Counted from the stretch's first letter, positions 28,828 to 38,472 are shown. The stretch: DNA of 64,000 nucleotides from Marivivens donghaensis (GCF_011806565.1 NZ_JAATOP010000005.1:1-64000), one strand, 5' to 3'. A program made the numbers and translations. The notes: generated by a model not told the origin, from the sequence alone.

Positions 28828-31059
28828 TTAATTAATTAGAGCGTATTCTTCAGAAAGCGGTAGGCTCCGCGCCCGCTTGCCCGTTAGAGCGAACAGCGCA
28901 TTGGCCAGCGCCGCCGCCGCAGGGGGAGTGCCCGGCTCGCCGACACCGCTGACGCGGCCCGCGTTCTCCAGAACGCGCACCTCGAATGCGGGGGCGTTGT
29001 ACATCCGCACCGCATCATAGTCGGGGAAGTTGTACTGCTGCACCTCGCCGTCCTCGAAAGTGATCCGCCCGTGGAGCGCCGCCGAAAGGCCGTAGATACA
29101 ACCGCCGGTCATCTGCGCTTCGATATTGCGCGGGTCCAGCGCAACGCCGGGATCGCAAGCAATCCAGACCTTGTTCATCCTGATGCCCGAGTCTGTCTCC
29201 GCAATCTCCATTACCTGCGCGACGGGCGTGCCGAAGGAGTAGGTGAACGCCACACCCCGCGCCGTGCCTGCGGGTAGGGCGCTGCCCCAGTTGGACATCT
29301 CCGCGACGGCCTCGATCACCTTGGCAGAAGGTGCGTGCTCGGGGCGGACCATATCCAGACGGAACTGCAGCGGATCTGCACCCGCCGCAACTGCCAACTC
29401 GTCGATGAAGCAATCGGTGAAGAAGCCGTTGTAGCTCGCACCGACCGACCGCCAGAAGCCCATCGGAACGCTGATATCCGCGATATGCGCCGTGGTGCGG
29501 TAGTTGGGGATCGCGAAGGGCTGGTCGTGCATGCCTGCCGTGAGCTCGGCATCCGGACCGCTCATGTTCATGCCCATCATGCGGCCAATCGCCTGATGGG
29601 TGGCGGACGGCGAGGACACCTTGGCATCCAGCAGCACCGGCTTCCCGCCGTCGACAACCCCGCGCATCCGCGCGATCGCGGCGGGACGATAGTAGTCGTG
29701 GCGCATGTCTTCTTCACGCGACCACGTCACCTGAACGGGGACATCCGGCATTTCGTGCGCGACGCGGGCCGCGATAACGGCATAGTCAAACTCGCCGCGC
29801 CGCCCGAAACCGCCGCCCATGAGCGTGGTGTGAACGGTCACTGCATCCGCATCCAGACCGACCGCCTCGGCGCAGCCGTCGCGCACCCTGACGGGGGCTT
29901 GGGTCGGGGCCCAGACCTCCAGCGCGTCGCCGGTATAGAGAGCGGTGGCGTTCATCGGCTCCATCGTCGCGTGGGCGAGGAACGGCACGGTGTATTCCGC
30001 CATGACTTCGGTGCCGGCGACGTCCTGCGTGACATCGCCTTCGTCGCGGCCCGTGTTGTTCGGCTCGGTATCAAAACCCGCGACCAGCGCGGCATTGTGC
30101 TGCTCGGTGCTGCCGTCATAACTCGCATCCGCCCAAGTGATCGACACGGCCTCTGCTGCCTGAATGGCAAGCCAAGTGTTCTGCGCGATGACAGCGATGC
30201 CGTCTCCGAGGTCGATGATTTTCTCTACCCCGTCCATCAGGATCGCGTCCGAGGCATCGAACGTCACCATCCCTGCGCGGCGCGGGCTCATGCGGACGGT
30301 GGCGAACTTCATCCCCGGAACGCGCACGTCGATGCCGAACGTCGCGGTGCCGGTGGACTTGCCGACCATATCGGTGCGCGGCTGCGAGGTGCGTAGGACC
30401 TTCCAATCGGACGGATCGCGCAGCGCAACCTCGCGCGGCTCCAGTCCCGCGACCTCACCCGCCAGATCGGCATAGGGAATGCGGGTGCCGTCGGGCGCGA
30501 CGACGGCGCCGTTATCGGTGCCGAGGCGGTCTGCTGCCACGTTCAAGCGCTTCGCTGCGGCCTCTTTCAGCATCTCGCGGGCCTGCGCGCCTGCCTCGCG
30601 CATCTTCACATAGCCGTCCTTGGTCGAGGACGAGCCGCCGGTGATCTGCATGTTGAAGAACTTGGCCGCATTACCGATGAAATGCGCCGCGTCCTCCTGC
30701 CAGTCCTTGCGCTTGTACTCGAGGACGGGGAAGGCGGCGCCCATGATTGCTTGGTTAAAGTAGGCCTTCGCGGGCGGGCCGTGAATGACGGTGACATCCT
30801 CGACAGCCACGTCGAGCTCTTCGGCCACCAGCGCGGCGAGGGTGGTGGAAATGCCCTGACCCATTTCAGCGCGCGGAGCCACGACGGTCACGCCATTGCC
30901 ATCCACGATGACATAGGGGTTCAGCGCCGCGCCTTCGGTGGGCTTCAGCGGGTTCGGAGGCGTTTCGACCAGTTTGTAATAGCCGAAGGCCGCGCCACCG
31001 GTGACGGCGACAGCGCCGAACAGGAACGTGCGGCGGGCGATTTTACCGATGCGGGACAT
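28828..31059 (-). CDS. iorB: Isoquinoline 1-oxidoreductase beta-type subunit (molybdopterin-binding)
   Basis: A 743-residue xanthine-oxidase-family large subunit with a Tat-type leader (ARRTFLFGAVAVTGG), so the enzyme is likely exported folded with its partner. It carries molybdopterin cytosine dinucleotide signatures (GGGFGRRGEFDYAV; SVGASYNGFFTDCFIDE; GEPGTPPAAAALANALF). It would hydroxylate an N-heterocycle or aldehyde and pass electrons to the 2Fe-2S subunit. GGAGG precedes its ATG, and iorA ends one base before. The true substrate is not decidable. Confidence 0.9.
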   Translation of the reverse strand: MSRIGKIARRTFLFGAVAVTGGAAFGYYKLVETPPNPLKPTEGAALNPYVIVDGNGVTVVAPRAEMGQGISTTLAALVAEELDVAVEDVTVIHGPPAKAYFNQAIMGAAFPVLEYKRKDWQEDAAHFIGNAAKFFNMQITGGSSSTKDGYVKMREAGAQAREMLKEAAAKRLNVAADRLGTDNGAVVAPDGTRIPYADLAGEVAGLEPREVALRDPSDWKVLRTSQPRTDMVGKSTGTATFGIDVRVPGMKFATVRMSPRRAGMVTFDASDAILMDGVEKIIDLGDGIAVIAQNTWLAIQAAEAVSITWADASYDGSTEQHNAALVAGFDTEPNNTGRDEGDVTQDVAGTEVMAEYTVPFLAHATMEPMNATALYTGDALEVWAPTQAPVRVRDGCAEAVGLDADAVTVHTTLMGGGFGRRGEFDYAVIAARVAHEMPDVPVQVTWSREEDMRHDYYRPAAIARMRGVVDGGKPVLLDAKVSSPSATHQAIGRMMGMNMSGPDAELTAGMHDQPFAIPNYRTTAHIADISVPMGFWRSVGASYNGFFTDCFIDELAVAAGADPLQFRLDMVRPEHAPSAKVIEAVAEMSNWGSALPAGTARGVAFTYSFGTPVAQVMEIAETDSGIRMNKVWIACDPGVALDPRNIEAQMTGGCIYGLSAALHGRITFEDGEVQQYNFPDYDAVRMYNAPAFEVRVLENAGRVSGVGEPGTPPAAAALANALFALTGKRARSLPLSEEYALIN

Positions 31060-31060
31060 C

Positions 31061-31525
31061 TTATGCCTCCTTCATGCGCTGGGCGGCGTCATGGATTGCG
31101 GCGCGGATGCGCGGATAGGTTCCGCAGCGGCAGAGGTTGCCTTGCATCGCATCGTCGATGTCCTGATCGCTGGGGGCGGGGTTCTCGGCCAGCAGGGCGG
31201 CGGCTTGCATGATCTGGCCCGACTGGCAGTAGCCGCATTGGGCGACCTGATGATCGATCCACGCCTGCTGGATGGTCGCGACATTGTCCGGCGTGCCCAC
31301 GCCTTCGATCGTGGTGACTTCGCCCCAGACATCGGCCACGGCGACCTGACAGGACCGCACGGCCTCACCGTCGATCTGCACCGTGCAGGCGCCGCAAGCG
31401 GCAACGCCGCAGCCGTATTTGGTGCCGGTCATGCCCAGCTCGTCGCGCAGCACCCACAAAAGGGGCACGTTGTCCGGCGTGTCGACGCGGTGCGTCCGGC
31501 CGTTGATTGTCAGCGAATGGGCCAT
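31061..31525 (-). CDS. iorA: [2Fe-2S] subunit, isoquinoline 1-oxidoreductase alpha-type
   Basis: A 154-residue iron-sulfur subunit with both clusters complete: C39, C44, C47, C59 for the plant-ferredoxin-type site ([11 protein letters not shown]) and C97, C100, C132, C134 for the second (CGYCQSGQI ... CRCGTYP). It relays electrons from the molybdenum centre of IorB. No FAD subunit is nearby, as expected for IorAB-type enzymes that use a cytochrome. The ATG at 31525 is chosen for GGAGGG four bases before. It is the first gene of the iorAB operon, divergent from the tetR gene. Confidence 0.92.
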   Translation of the reverse strand: MAHSLTINGRTHRVDTPDNVPLLWVLRDELGMTGTKYGCGVAACGACTVQIDGEAVRSCQVAVADVWGEVTTIEGVGTPDNVATIQQAWIDHQVAQCGYCQSGQIMQAAALLAENPAPSDQDIDDAMQGNLCRCGTYPRIRAAIHDAAQRMKEA

Positions 31526-31548
31526 CTGTCCCTCCGTTATCCCGTTTC

Positions 31549-31572
31549 TGACAAAATGGGCGCAAAGTGTCA
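31549..31572. promoter_or_regulatory. Putative TetR operator 1 (TGACA-N14-TGTCA)
   Basis: A 24-bp interrupted palindrome in the 91-base divergent iorA/tetR gap. It is 20/24 identical to the second site, and their starts are 34 bases apart, about three helical turns. It lies 24 bases before the iorA start, where binding would block iorA expression. Confidence 0.6.
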
Positions 31573-31582
31573 CGGTGTCAAT

Positions 31583-31606
31583 TGACAAAATGAACGCGAA
31601 ATGTCA
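31583..31606. promoter_or_regulatory. Putative TetR operator 2 (TGACA-N14-TGTCA)
   Basis: The second 24-bp copy, ending 10 bases before the tetR start. Its left arm is also half of a perfect 12-bp palindrome TGTCAATTGACA at 31576-31587, so five TGACA/TGTCA half-sites lie within 58 bases. Confidence 0.6.
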
Positions 31607-31616
31607 GTTGGTCGGT

Positions 31617-32210
31617 ATGGACACGATATCACTCAAATCAGATCCGCGCGTGCAGGCGATCATGGACGCCGCCATCGTTGCGTTCAGCCAGTACGGTTAT
31701 CGGCGGACCTCGATGGAGGATATCGCCAAGGGCGCGGGCATGTCGCGGGCTGCGCTGTACCTGCATTACCGCAATAAAGAAGACATTTTCCGCTCTCTGA
31801 CCGTGCTCTACCTCGCGCATGGAGCGGAGGCGCTAGAACGGGAACTGACCCCAGCCCGCGACCCGTCGGAGGCGATCCTTGCCGTGTTCGAGGCGGCTGG
31901 TGGTCCCGCGATTGAACTGATGCTGTCCACGACTCACGGGCAGGAACTGCTGGAGGCGAAGAGCTCCGTCGCGGCGGCAGAAATCGCCGAGTGGGCGGCG
32001 CTCTTGCGCACCAAGGTCGCCGCATGGCTGACCAAAGAGGCGGGGGCCAACCGCATCAGCCTGCGTGAGACGGACAACAGCGCCGAGGATATGGCGCTGC
32101 TGATCCAGCGTCTGTGGTTCGGGATTAAGGAGCAGGTTGACAACTTTGACGCCTATCAAGCCTCGATCCGCCAGATTGCGGGCCTTCTGGGGCGCGGGCT
32201 GAAGGTTTAA
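31617..32210 (+). CDS. TetR-family repressor, probable regulator of iorAB
   Basis: A 197-residue TetR regulator: N-terminal HTH at residues ~14-60 (IMDAAIVAFSQYGYRRTSMEDIAKGAG, then MSRAALYLHYRNKEDIF) and a helical ligand domain with a TetR_C-like end. An earlier in-frame ATG at 31590 would put the second operator inside the coding region and is disfavoured. The start lacks a strong ribosome site. Divergent placement and the two operator-like repeats between the genes suggest it represses iorAB and itself. Its stop overlaps kynU in TTAA. Confidence 0.88.
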   Translation: MDTISLKSDPRVQAIMDAAIVAFSQYGYRRTSMEDIAKGAGMSRAALYLHYRNKEDIFRSLTVLYLAHGAEALERELTPARDPSEAILAVFEAAGGPAIELMLSTTHGQELLEAKSSVAAAEIAEWAALLRTKVAAWLTKEAGANRISLRETDNSAEDMALLIQRLWFGIKEQVDNFDAYQASIRQIAGLLGRGLKV

Positions 32211-33400
32211 GTGACTGCGGCGCGGGTCTGGTACTTCGCGTCTTTCCACAGCTCGTTGTTCATGACGTCCGCGATGATCTCGACCGCTTTGTCGATGTCG
32301 TCCTCATTCAGATACAGAGGCGTGATGCCGAAGCGCATGATGTCGGGCGCGCGGAAATCGCCGATCACACCGCGATCAATGACGGCCTGCATCGCGGCGT
32401 AGCCGTCGGGGAAGGCGAAGGACACCTGCGAGCCGCGCGCCTGCGGGTCGCGCGGGCTGACGAGGGTGAGGGCAGGGCAGGCGGCCTCGACACCTTTGAT
32501 GAAACGTTCGGACAGTTCGATGGACCGCGCGCGCAGGTCGGCCATATCCACCTGATCCCAGACATCCAGTGCAGCCCCCAGCGCGGCGAGCGCCAGTACG
32601 GGTGGGGTGCCGCAGCGCATCCGGTCGATGCCATCGCCTGCGCGGTAGTCCAGATCGAAGGCGAACGGCGCCTCGTGGCCCAGCCAGCCCGACAGCGCGG
32701 GGCGGCACTGGTCGGCCAGATCGGGGCGGACATAGATGAATGCGGGCGCGCCCGGACCGCCGTTGATGAATTTGTAGGTGCAGCCCACGGCGAAATCGAC
32801 GCCGGTGCCGCCAAGGTCGACCTCGATCGCGCCGGCGGAATGCGCGAGATCCCAGATGACCAGAGCGCCCGCGTCATGGGCGCGCTCGATGATCGCTGCC
32901 ATGTCGTGCTTGCGGCCCGTGCGGTAGTCGACCTCGGTGATCATGACGACGGCGACGGTCTCGTCGATGTTTGCCAGCACGTCTTCGGGCGCGACGGTTT
33001 TGAGCTCGTGCCCTTTGTCGAGCGTCCGCGCGATGCCCTGCGCCATATAGAGGTCGGACGGGAAGTTGCCCGTGTCCGACAGGATCACGCGGCGACCCTC
33101 ACGCAGTTCCAGCGCAGAGGCCAGCGCCTGATGCACCTTGATCGAGAGCGTGTCGCCCATGACGATGGACCCCTTCGGGGCGCCAACCAACTTTCCAACG
33201 CGGTCGCCGATCAGACGCGGCTCTTCCATCCAGCCCGCGCGATTCCACGCGGTGATGAGCATTTCGCCCCATTCATCCTGCATTCTGGCTGCAACTTTGG
33301 TCTTCGCTGCGGTCGGGAGTGGCCCGAGCGAATTTCCGTCCAGATAAATCACCCCCTCGGGCAGGTCGAAGGCTTTACGGGTTGCTGCAAAATCGGTCAT
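32207..33400 (-). CDS. kynU: Kynureninase
   Basis: A PLP enzyme that cleaves kynurenine to anthranilate and alanine in tryptophan catabolism. The 397-residue length is normal. The Schiff-base lysine is K210 in CTYKFINGGPG, with D184 and H187 upstream in WDLAHSAG. The N-terminus IYLDGNSLGPLP is a family signature. The start at 33400 (MTDFAAT) is set by homology, as no clear ribosome site is seen. kynA/kynB are not adjacent. Confidence 0.93.
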   Translation of the reverse strand: MTDFAATRKAFDLPEGVIYLDGNSLGPLPTAAKTKVAARMQDEWGEMLITAWNRAGWMEEPRLIGDRVGKLVGAPKGSIVMGDTLSIKVHQALASALELREGRRVILSDTGNFPSDLYMAQGIARTLDKGHELKTVAPEDVLANIDETVAVVMITEVDYRTGRKHDMAAIIERAHDAGALVIWDLAHSAGAIEVDLGGTGVDFAVGCTYKFINGGPGAPAFIYVRPDLADQCRPALSGWLGHEAPFAFDLDYRAGDGIDRMRCGTPPVLALAALGAALDVWDQVDMADLRARSIELSERFIKGVEAACPALTLVSPRDPQARGSQVSFAFPDGYAAMQAVIDRGVIGDFRAPDIMRFGITPLYLNEDDIDKAVEIIADVMNNELWKDAKYQTRAAVT

Positions 33401-33493
33401 CGGGCGGCTACTTTCGTCATAAGGGTATTTGGCCGCACCCTCATACGTCTTTGATCCCGTGACAAGGCACACGTCGCGTTGCACTGTGCACGT

Positions 33494-33943
33494 ATGAAGT
33501 GGATCGACATACCGCCCATCTGGTGGGCCGCCTTCGTTGCCCTGTCCTGGTGGATCGGGCGCGCAGAGCTTTTCGGGCTGTCATTCGGCGGTGACTGGAT
33601 CGGCCTTCTGGCCGGCATTTTCATCGGTGGCGGCCTTATTCTTATTGCTCTTGCAGCATTGGAGATGCGCAAGCAGCGCACCACGATCATCCCGCATATG
33701 GAGGCCGACAGGCTCGTTCAGTCGGGCATCTTCAGGCGTACGCGCAATCCGATTTACCTTGGTGACGCGCTGATGCTGCTGGGGTTCATCCTGCGGTTCG
33801 ACGCGCCCTTGGCGCTGCCGCTTCTGCCGGTGTTTGTGTGGATCATCGAACGTCGCTTCATCATTCCCGAAGAAGACAGACTGCGCAGAAAGTTCAGAAT
33901 GGACTTCGCACGGTACTGCGAAAAGACCCGCCGTTGGTTGTGA
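33494..33943 (+). CDS. Isoprenylcysteine carboxyl methyltransferase-like membrane protein
   Basis: A 149-residue, four-helix membrane protein of the ICMT/PEMT type. The late signature SGIFRRTRNPIYLGDALMLLG with the following acidic IIPEEDRLRRKF is the S-adenosylmethionine-binding region of this superfamily. Substrate unknown: bacteria lack prenylated CaaX proteins, and relatives methylate lipids or small molecules. Start chosen at ATG 33494; an in-frame TTG lies 15 bases earlier. It is divergent from kynU. Confidence 0.82.
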   Translation: MKWIDIPPIWWAAFVALSWWIGRAELFGLSFGGDWIGLLAGIFIGGGLILIALAALEMRKQRTTIIPHMEADRLVQSGIFRRTRNPIYLGDALMLLGFILRFDAPLALPLLPVFVWIIERRFIIPEEDRLRRKFRMDFARYCEKTRRWL

Positions 33944-34060
33944 GCGCAAACATGTGACACATTTCGCGGCATACTAAAGAATACAGGTAAGCACGTTCTT
34001 GTGAAATATAATTACCTTCGCTAATTCGTCTGTGATGCAAATATTTTAAGGGGGACTGTC

Positions 34061-35632
34061 GTGAAAATCGGCGCACCTAAGGAGATACTCGACGGCGAGA
34101 ACCGGGTCGCAATGACTCCGGCCTCGGCCAAGGATCTGCAGAAACTAGGCTACGATTGCCTTATCCAGTCCGGAGCCGGTGAGAACGCGGGCTTTTCCGA
34201 CGATCTGTATCGTGAAGCCGGTGTTGAAGTTGTCGACGGTGCCAAGGCGCTGTTCGATGCCGCCGACGTCGTGGCCAAGGTCCGCATTCCGACCACCGAA
34301 GAAATCGGTATGCTCCGCAAGGACCAGCTGCTGATCACCTTCTTCAACCCCGGTGCCAACGAAGAGGGCCTCAAGCTCGCTTCGGAAAAGGGTGCCAGCG
34401 TTATCGCTATGGAAATGGTGCCGCGTATCTCGCGCGCGCAGAAAATGGACGCCCTGTCGTCGATGGCGAACATCGCGGGTTACCGCGCTGTTATCGAAGC
34501 CGGTAACAACTTTGGCCGCTTCTTCACCGGTCAGGTCACTGCCGCCGGTAAGGTCCCGCCCGCTAAGGTTCTGGTTGTAGGCGCCGGTGTTGCCGGTCTG
34601 GCCGCAATCGGTACGTCGACCTCGCTAGGCGCAATCACCTACGCATTCGACGTTCGTCCCGAAGTGGCCGAGCAGGTTGAATCGATGGGCGCAGAGTTCG
34701 TCTACCTCGACTTCGAGGAAGAACAGCAGGACGGCGCTTCGACGGGTGGTTACGCTTCGGTCCAGTCCGAAGAGTTCCGCAACGCACAGCTCAAGAAGTT
34801 CCGCGAACTGGCTCCTGAAGTCGATATCGTCATCACCACCGCGCTGATCCCGAACCGCGAAGCTCCCGAGCTTTGGACCAAGGACATGGTGGAAGCCATG
34901 AAGCCGGGTTCGGTTATCGTCGACCTCGCCGCCGAAAAGGGCGGTAACTGCAAGATGACCGTCGCGGACGAGAAGTTCGTCACCGAGAACGGCGTCACCA
35001 TCATCGGCTACACCGACTTCCCGTCGCGTATGGCTGCGCAGGCGTCGACGCTCTACGCGACCAACATCCGCCACATGATGTCTGACCTCACCCCCGAGAA
35101 GGACGGTGTGGTTAACCACAACATGGAAGACGACGTGATCCGTTCGTCGACTGTGACCCATGACGGCGCGATCACCTTCCCGCCGCCGCCGCTGAAGGTT
35201 CAGGCGATTGCTGCCAAGTCGCAGGAAAAGCCGAAAGAGCTGACGCCGGACGAAAAGAAGGCCAAGGAAGCAGCCGCTTTCAAAGCCCAGACCAAGAGCC
35301 AAGTTACGCTTCTCGCCGTCGGCGGCGCGCTGATGCTGCTGGCCGGTCTCTATGCTCCGGCCTCGTTCATGCAGCACTTCATCGTATTCGTGCTGTCGGT
35401 CTTCATCGGCTTCCAGGTCATCTGGAACGTTGCGCACTCGCTGCACACCCCGCTGATGGCTGTGACCAACGCGATTTCGTCGATCATCATCCTTGGTGCT
35501 CTGATGCAGATCGGGTCGGGTTCGTTCCTCGTTATCATCCTCGCTGCCCTGTCGGTCTTCATGGCCGGTATCAACATCTTCGGCGGCTTCCTCGTGACAC
35601 GGCGTATGCTCGCCATGTTCCAGAAATCGTAA
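34061..35632 (+). CDS. pntA: NAD(P) transhydrogenase subunit alpha
   Basis: A 523-residue proton-translocating transhydrogenase alpha subunit. It contains the full NAD-binding domain I (KIGAPKEILDGENRVAMTP; VVGAGVAGLAAIGTS) and, after a Lys/Glu-rich linker near residue 390-405, four C-terminal transmembrane segments of domain II. It therefore resembles the fused E. coli-type alpha rather than the split form. The start is GTG 34061 behind AAGGGGGA. pntB follows after 13 bases. It supplies NADPH from NADH using the proton gradient. Confidence 0.96.
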   Translation: MKIGAPKEILDGENRVAMTPASAKDLQKLGYDCLIQSGAGENAGFSDDLYREAGVEVVDGAKALFDAADVVAKVRIPTTEEIGMLRKDQLLITFFNPGANEEGLKLASEKGASVIAMEMVPRISRAQKMDALSSMANIAGYRAVIEAGNNFGRFFTGQVTAAGKVPPAKVLVVGAGVAGLAAIGTSTSLGAITYAFDVRPEVAEQVESMGAEFVYLDFEEEQQDGASTGGYASVQSEEFRNAQLKKFRELAPEVDIVITTALIPNREAPELWTKDMVEAMKPGSVIVDLAAEKGGNCKMTVADEKFVTENGVTIIGYTDFPSRMAAQASTLYATNIRHMMSDLTPEKDGVVNHNMEDDVIRSSTVTHDGAITFPPPPLKVQAIAAKSQEKPKELTPDEKKAKEAAAFKAQTKSQVTLLAVGGALMLLAGLYAPASFMQHFIVFVLSVFIGFQVIWNVAHSLHTPLMAVTNAISSIIILGALMQIGSGSFLVIILAALSVFMAGINIFGGFLVTRRMLAMFQKS

Positions 35633-35645
35633 GGAGTAGGGGACA

Positions 35646-37121
35646 ATGGAATTCGGTTTCACCATCGCGGCCTACGTCGTCGCCGCTGTTCTCTTCATCC
35701 TGTCGCTGGGCGGTCTGTCCGGTCAGGAAAGCGCCAAGCGCGCTGTCTGGTACGGCATTGTGGGCATGGGACTCGCCATTGCCGCAACGCTCGTCGGTCC
35801 GGGTTCGGGCTTCTGGCTGCTGTCGCTGATCCTCATAGCTGCCGGCGGTGCAATTGGTTATCAGGTCGCCACGAAGGTCCAGATGACCGAGATGCCGCAG
35901 CTTGTGGCTGCCATGCACTCGCTCGTCGGTCTGGCTGCGGTTTTTGTGGGCTATGTCGCGCACTTTGAACTGAGCCACGTCATGGACGTCATGGCCGGCA
36001 TGTCCTCGACCCTGTCGGAAGAGGGCAAGCAGATCATGCTGCACGAAATGGACCTCGGTGCATTCGCGGAGCTTCTGGCACACAAGACCGCCGTCGAGCA
36101 GAACATCCTGCGCGTCGAGCTGTTCCTCGGTATCTTCATCGGTGCCGTGACCTTTACCGGTTCGGTCATCGCCTACGGCAAGCTGGCTGGCAAAGTCACC
36201 TCGAAGGCCGAAAAGCTGCCGGGTGGTCACATCCTGAACGCCGCTGCGGCTGCGCTCTCGGTGATCTGTCTGATCTGGTACTTCAACACCGGCGGCTTCT
36301 TCCCGCTGTTCCTGATGACGCTCGCTGCGCTGTTCATCGGCTATCACCTGATCATGGGCATCGGCGGCGCCGACATGCCGGTCGTGGTGTCGATGCTCAA
36401 CTCCTACTCGGGCTGGGCGGCGGCTGCTATCGGCTTCAGCCTTGGCAACGACCTTCTGATCGTTGTTGGTGCTCTGGTCGGCTCGTCGGGTGCGATCCTG
36501 TCGTACATCATGTGTAAGGCAATGAACCGTTCGTTCGTATCGGTAATCCTCGGCGGCTTCGGTGGCACCACCGGTCCGGCAATGGAAGTCGAAGGCGAGC
36601 AGATCGCAATCGACGCCGACGGCGTTGCACAGTCGCTCGAAGATGCCGACAGCGTTGTCATCGTTCCGGGTTACGGTATGGCCGTTGCGCAAGCACAGCA
36701 GAATGTCGCTGAACTGACCCGCCGCCTGCGTGCGAAGGGCAAGGAAGTCCGCTTTGCGATCCACCCCGTTGCCGGTCGTCTGCCGGGTCACATGAACGTG
36801 CTTCTCGCCGAAGCCAAGGTGCCCTACGACATCGTGCTGGAAATGGACGAGATCAACGACGACTTCCCCGAGACCGACGTTGTGATCGTTATCGGCTCGA
36901 ACGACATCGTGAATCCGGCCGCTCAGGAAGATCCGAACTCGCCCATCGCTGGTATGCCGGTTCTAGAAGTCTGGAAAGCGAAACAGGTGTTCGTGTCCAA
37001 GCGCGGTCAGGGCACCGGTTACTCGGGCATCGAGAACCCGCTGTTCTACAAGGAAAACACCCGCATGTTCTACGGCGACGCGAAGAAGTCGCTGGACGAG
37101 CTGCTCGGCAAAATCCAGTAA
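35646..37121 (+). CDS. pntB: NAD(P) transhydrogenase subunit beta
   Basis: A 491-residue beta subunit: about nine transmembrane helices in the first ~270 residues (domain II), then the NADP(H)-binding domain III with [35 protein letters not shown] and [23 protein letters not shown]. All are hallmark segments. TAAGGAG precedes the ATG. Co-transcribed with pntA and closed by a strong terminator. Confidence 0.97.
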   Translation: MEFGFTIAAYVVAAVLFILSLGGLSGQESAKRAVWYGIVGMGLAIAATLVGPGSGFWLLSLILIAAGGAIGYQVATKVQMTEMPQLVAAMHSLVGLAAVFVGYVAHFELSHVMDVMAGMSSTLSEEGKQIMLHEMDLGAFAELLAHKTAVEQNILRVELFLGIFIGAVTFTGSVIAYGKLAGKVTSKAEKLPGGHILNAAAAALSVICLIWYFNTGGFFPLFLMTLAALFIGYHLIMGIGGADMPVVVSMLNSYSGWAAAAIGFSLGNDLLIVVGALVGSSGAILSYIMCKAMNRSFVSVILGGFGGTTGPAMEVEGEQIAIDADGVAQSLEDADSVVIVPGYGMAVAQAQQNVAELTRRLRAKGKEVRFAIHPVAGRLPGHMNVLLAEAKVPYDIVLEMDEINDDFPETDVVIVIGSNDIVNPAAQEDPNSPIAGMPVLEVWKAKQVFVSKRGQGTGYSGIENPLFYKENTRMFYGDAKKSLDELLGKIQ

Positions 37122-37142
37122 GACAAGCGCAATCAAGACAGG

Positions 37143-37168
37143 AAAGCCCCGCTCCGGCGGGGCTTTTT
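37143..37168 (+). terminator. Intrinsic terminator after pntAB
   Basis: A perfect 10-bp stem (37143-37152 with 37157-37166), a TCCG loop, and a T run ending the stem: a textbook rho-independent terminator 22 bases after the pntB stop. Confidence 0.92.
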
Positions 37169-37233
37169 CTTTGTGCGGGGCAAATTAGGGAGCCTTTACC
37201 ACCGGGGCGGAACAATCACTTCTGACCGTTGGT

Positions 37234-37249
37234 ATTCATATTTATGAAT
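37234..37249. promoter_or_regulatory. ATTC-N8-GAAT palindrome upstream of yeeE
   Basis: ATTCATATTTATGAAT is a 7-bp inverted repeat with a two-base centre, 113 bases before the transporter start. The ATTC-N8-GAAT pattern is what I recall for the persulfide-sensing ArsR-family repressor SqrR/BigR. Binding is an inference. Confidence 0.5.
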
Positions 37250-37338
37250 TAGTGATTCCGTTCTGCCTGTACGGCCATACCGAAACATTTGTTCTTTGCG
37301 CGGCCCTTGCGCGTCCGAAAGGATAGCCCTAGGTGGTC

Positions 37339-37354
37339 CTCCGAATTTTCGGAG
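37339..37354 (+). promoter_or_regulatory. Inverted repeat overlapping the yeeE ribosome-binding site
   Basis: A 7-bp perfect inverted repeat with a two-base centre (CTCCGAA-TT-TTCGGAG). Its right arm is the GGAG that serves the ATG at 37362. It could act as a DNA palindrome or a small RNA hairpin masking the ribosome site. Confidence 0.4.
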
Positions 37355-37361
37355 AATACCC

Positions 37362-38408
37362 ATGTACGAAACTCTGCCTTTCGAAAACTATACTCCCGCC
37401 GAACTGTCGGTTTGGCTCGGTCTGATTGTCGGTGTTCTGTTTGGTGCGCTGGCGCTCGTCAGCGGTTTCTGTCTGCGTCGCGCAATTGCAGGTGACAAAG
37501 GCGAGCGTGCGGCGGCTGGTGCGGCTTGGGCGTTGGCCCTCGCGGTCGCTGTGATCGGCACGCAGTATGTTGTGTCCCTCGGTGTGCTGGACCTCGGCGG
37601 TCACCGCTTCATGACCGGCGATCTGCCGATTGTCGCGATTGTCGGCGGCGGTCTGCTGTTCGGTATCGGCATGGTGCTGGCCCGTGGTTGCGCCGCCCGT
37701 CTGACCGTTCTGGCGGCATCGGGGAACCTGCGCGCGGCAACTGTCGTGCTGGTGTTCGCCGTTGTGGCCCACGCCACGCTCAAGGGCCTGCTGTCCTCTT
37801 GGCGCGTTGCTGCGGGGTCGGTGACTGTGCCTTACGGCGGCACCCTTCCGCTACCGGGTTGGCTCTGGGGTGTTGCCTTTGCTGCGCTGGCCATCGCGCT
37901 GATCGTGAAATCGCGCGCAAGCTGGACCACCCTCGTGCCTGCCGCGCTGCTGGGCCTGCTGGTGCCAGCCGCTTGGGCCGGTACGGGTTACGTGCTGAAC
38001 GATCCCTTCGACCCTATCACCATCGAGAGCCTCGCTTTCACCTCCACTTGGACCGAGAGCCTGTTCTACGTCATCGCCTCGACCGCCGTTGCGCCGACCT
38101 TCGGCACCGCGCTGATCGCTGGTACGCTAGTCGGATCGCTGGTCATCTCGCTGCTGACGGGCCGTTTCCAGTGGCAGAGCTTCGAAAGCGCGGGCCAGAC
38201 CGGTCGCTACCTCGCGGGTGCTGCGCTGATGGGCTTCGGCGGTGTTCTGGCTGGCGGCTGCACCATCGGTGCGGGTCTGGCTGGCGTGCCGCTTCTGTCG
38301 GTCGCTGCGGTCCTCGCGCTGGTCTCCATGATTGCAGGTGCGCGTATTACCGCAGTCCTGCTTGAGCGCCGCGCGTCGATCTCCCCCGCGCTGGTGCCCG
38401 CCGAATAA
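37362..38408 (+). CDS. YeeE/YedE-type sulfur-compound transporter
   Basis: A 348-residue, about ten-helix membrane protein of the YeeE/YedE (TsuA) family, which moves thiosulfate or related sulfur species. The conserved cysteines are visible as C110 in ARGCAARL and C300 in LAGGCTIGAG, with a further C37; in TsuA-type proteins such cysteines relay the substrate. The start is taken at 37362 for GGAG at correct spacing. Next to it is a SoxW-like thioredoxin, supporting a sulfur role. Confidence 0.85.
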   Translation: MYETLPFENYTPAELSVWLGLIVGVLFGALALVSGFCLRRAIAGDKGERAAAGAAWALALAVAVIGTQYVVSLGVLDLGGHRFMTGDLPIVAIVGGGLLFGIGMVLARGCAARLTVLAASGNLRAATVVLVFAVVAHATLKGLLSSWRVAAGSVTVPYGGTLPLPGWLWGVAFAALAIALIVKSRASWTTLVPAALLGLLVPAAWAGTGYVLNDPFDPITIESLAFTSTWTESLFYVIASTAVAPTFGTALIAGTLVGSLVISLLTGRFQWQSFESAGQTGRYLAGAALMGFGGVLAGGCTIGAGLAGVPLLSVAAVLALVSMIAGARITAVLLERRASISPALVPAE

Positions 38409-38443
38409 GCCCGCATTTCGGGAAATTCGATAAACGTGCTATG

Positions 38444-38472
38444 ATCCTCCCCGCGATAGGGGAGGATTTTTT
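38444..38472 (+). terminator. Terminator-like hairpin that includes the next gene's ribosome site
   Basis: A perfect 9-bp stem (38444-38452 with 38459-38467) and a six-base loop run into a T tract (38467-38472). It stands between yeeE and the thioredoxin gene, and the right arm contains the GGAGG that would serve the ATG at 38474. It may be an attenuator or a translation switch. Confidence 0.75.
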
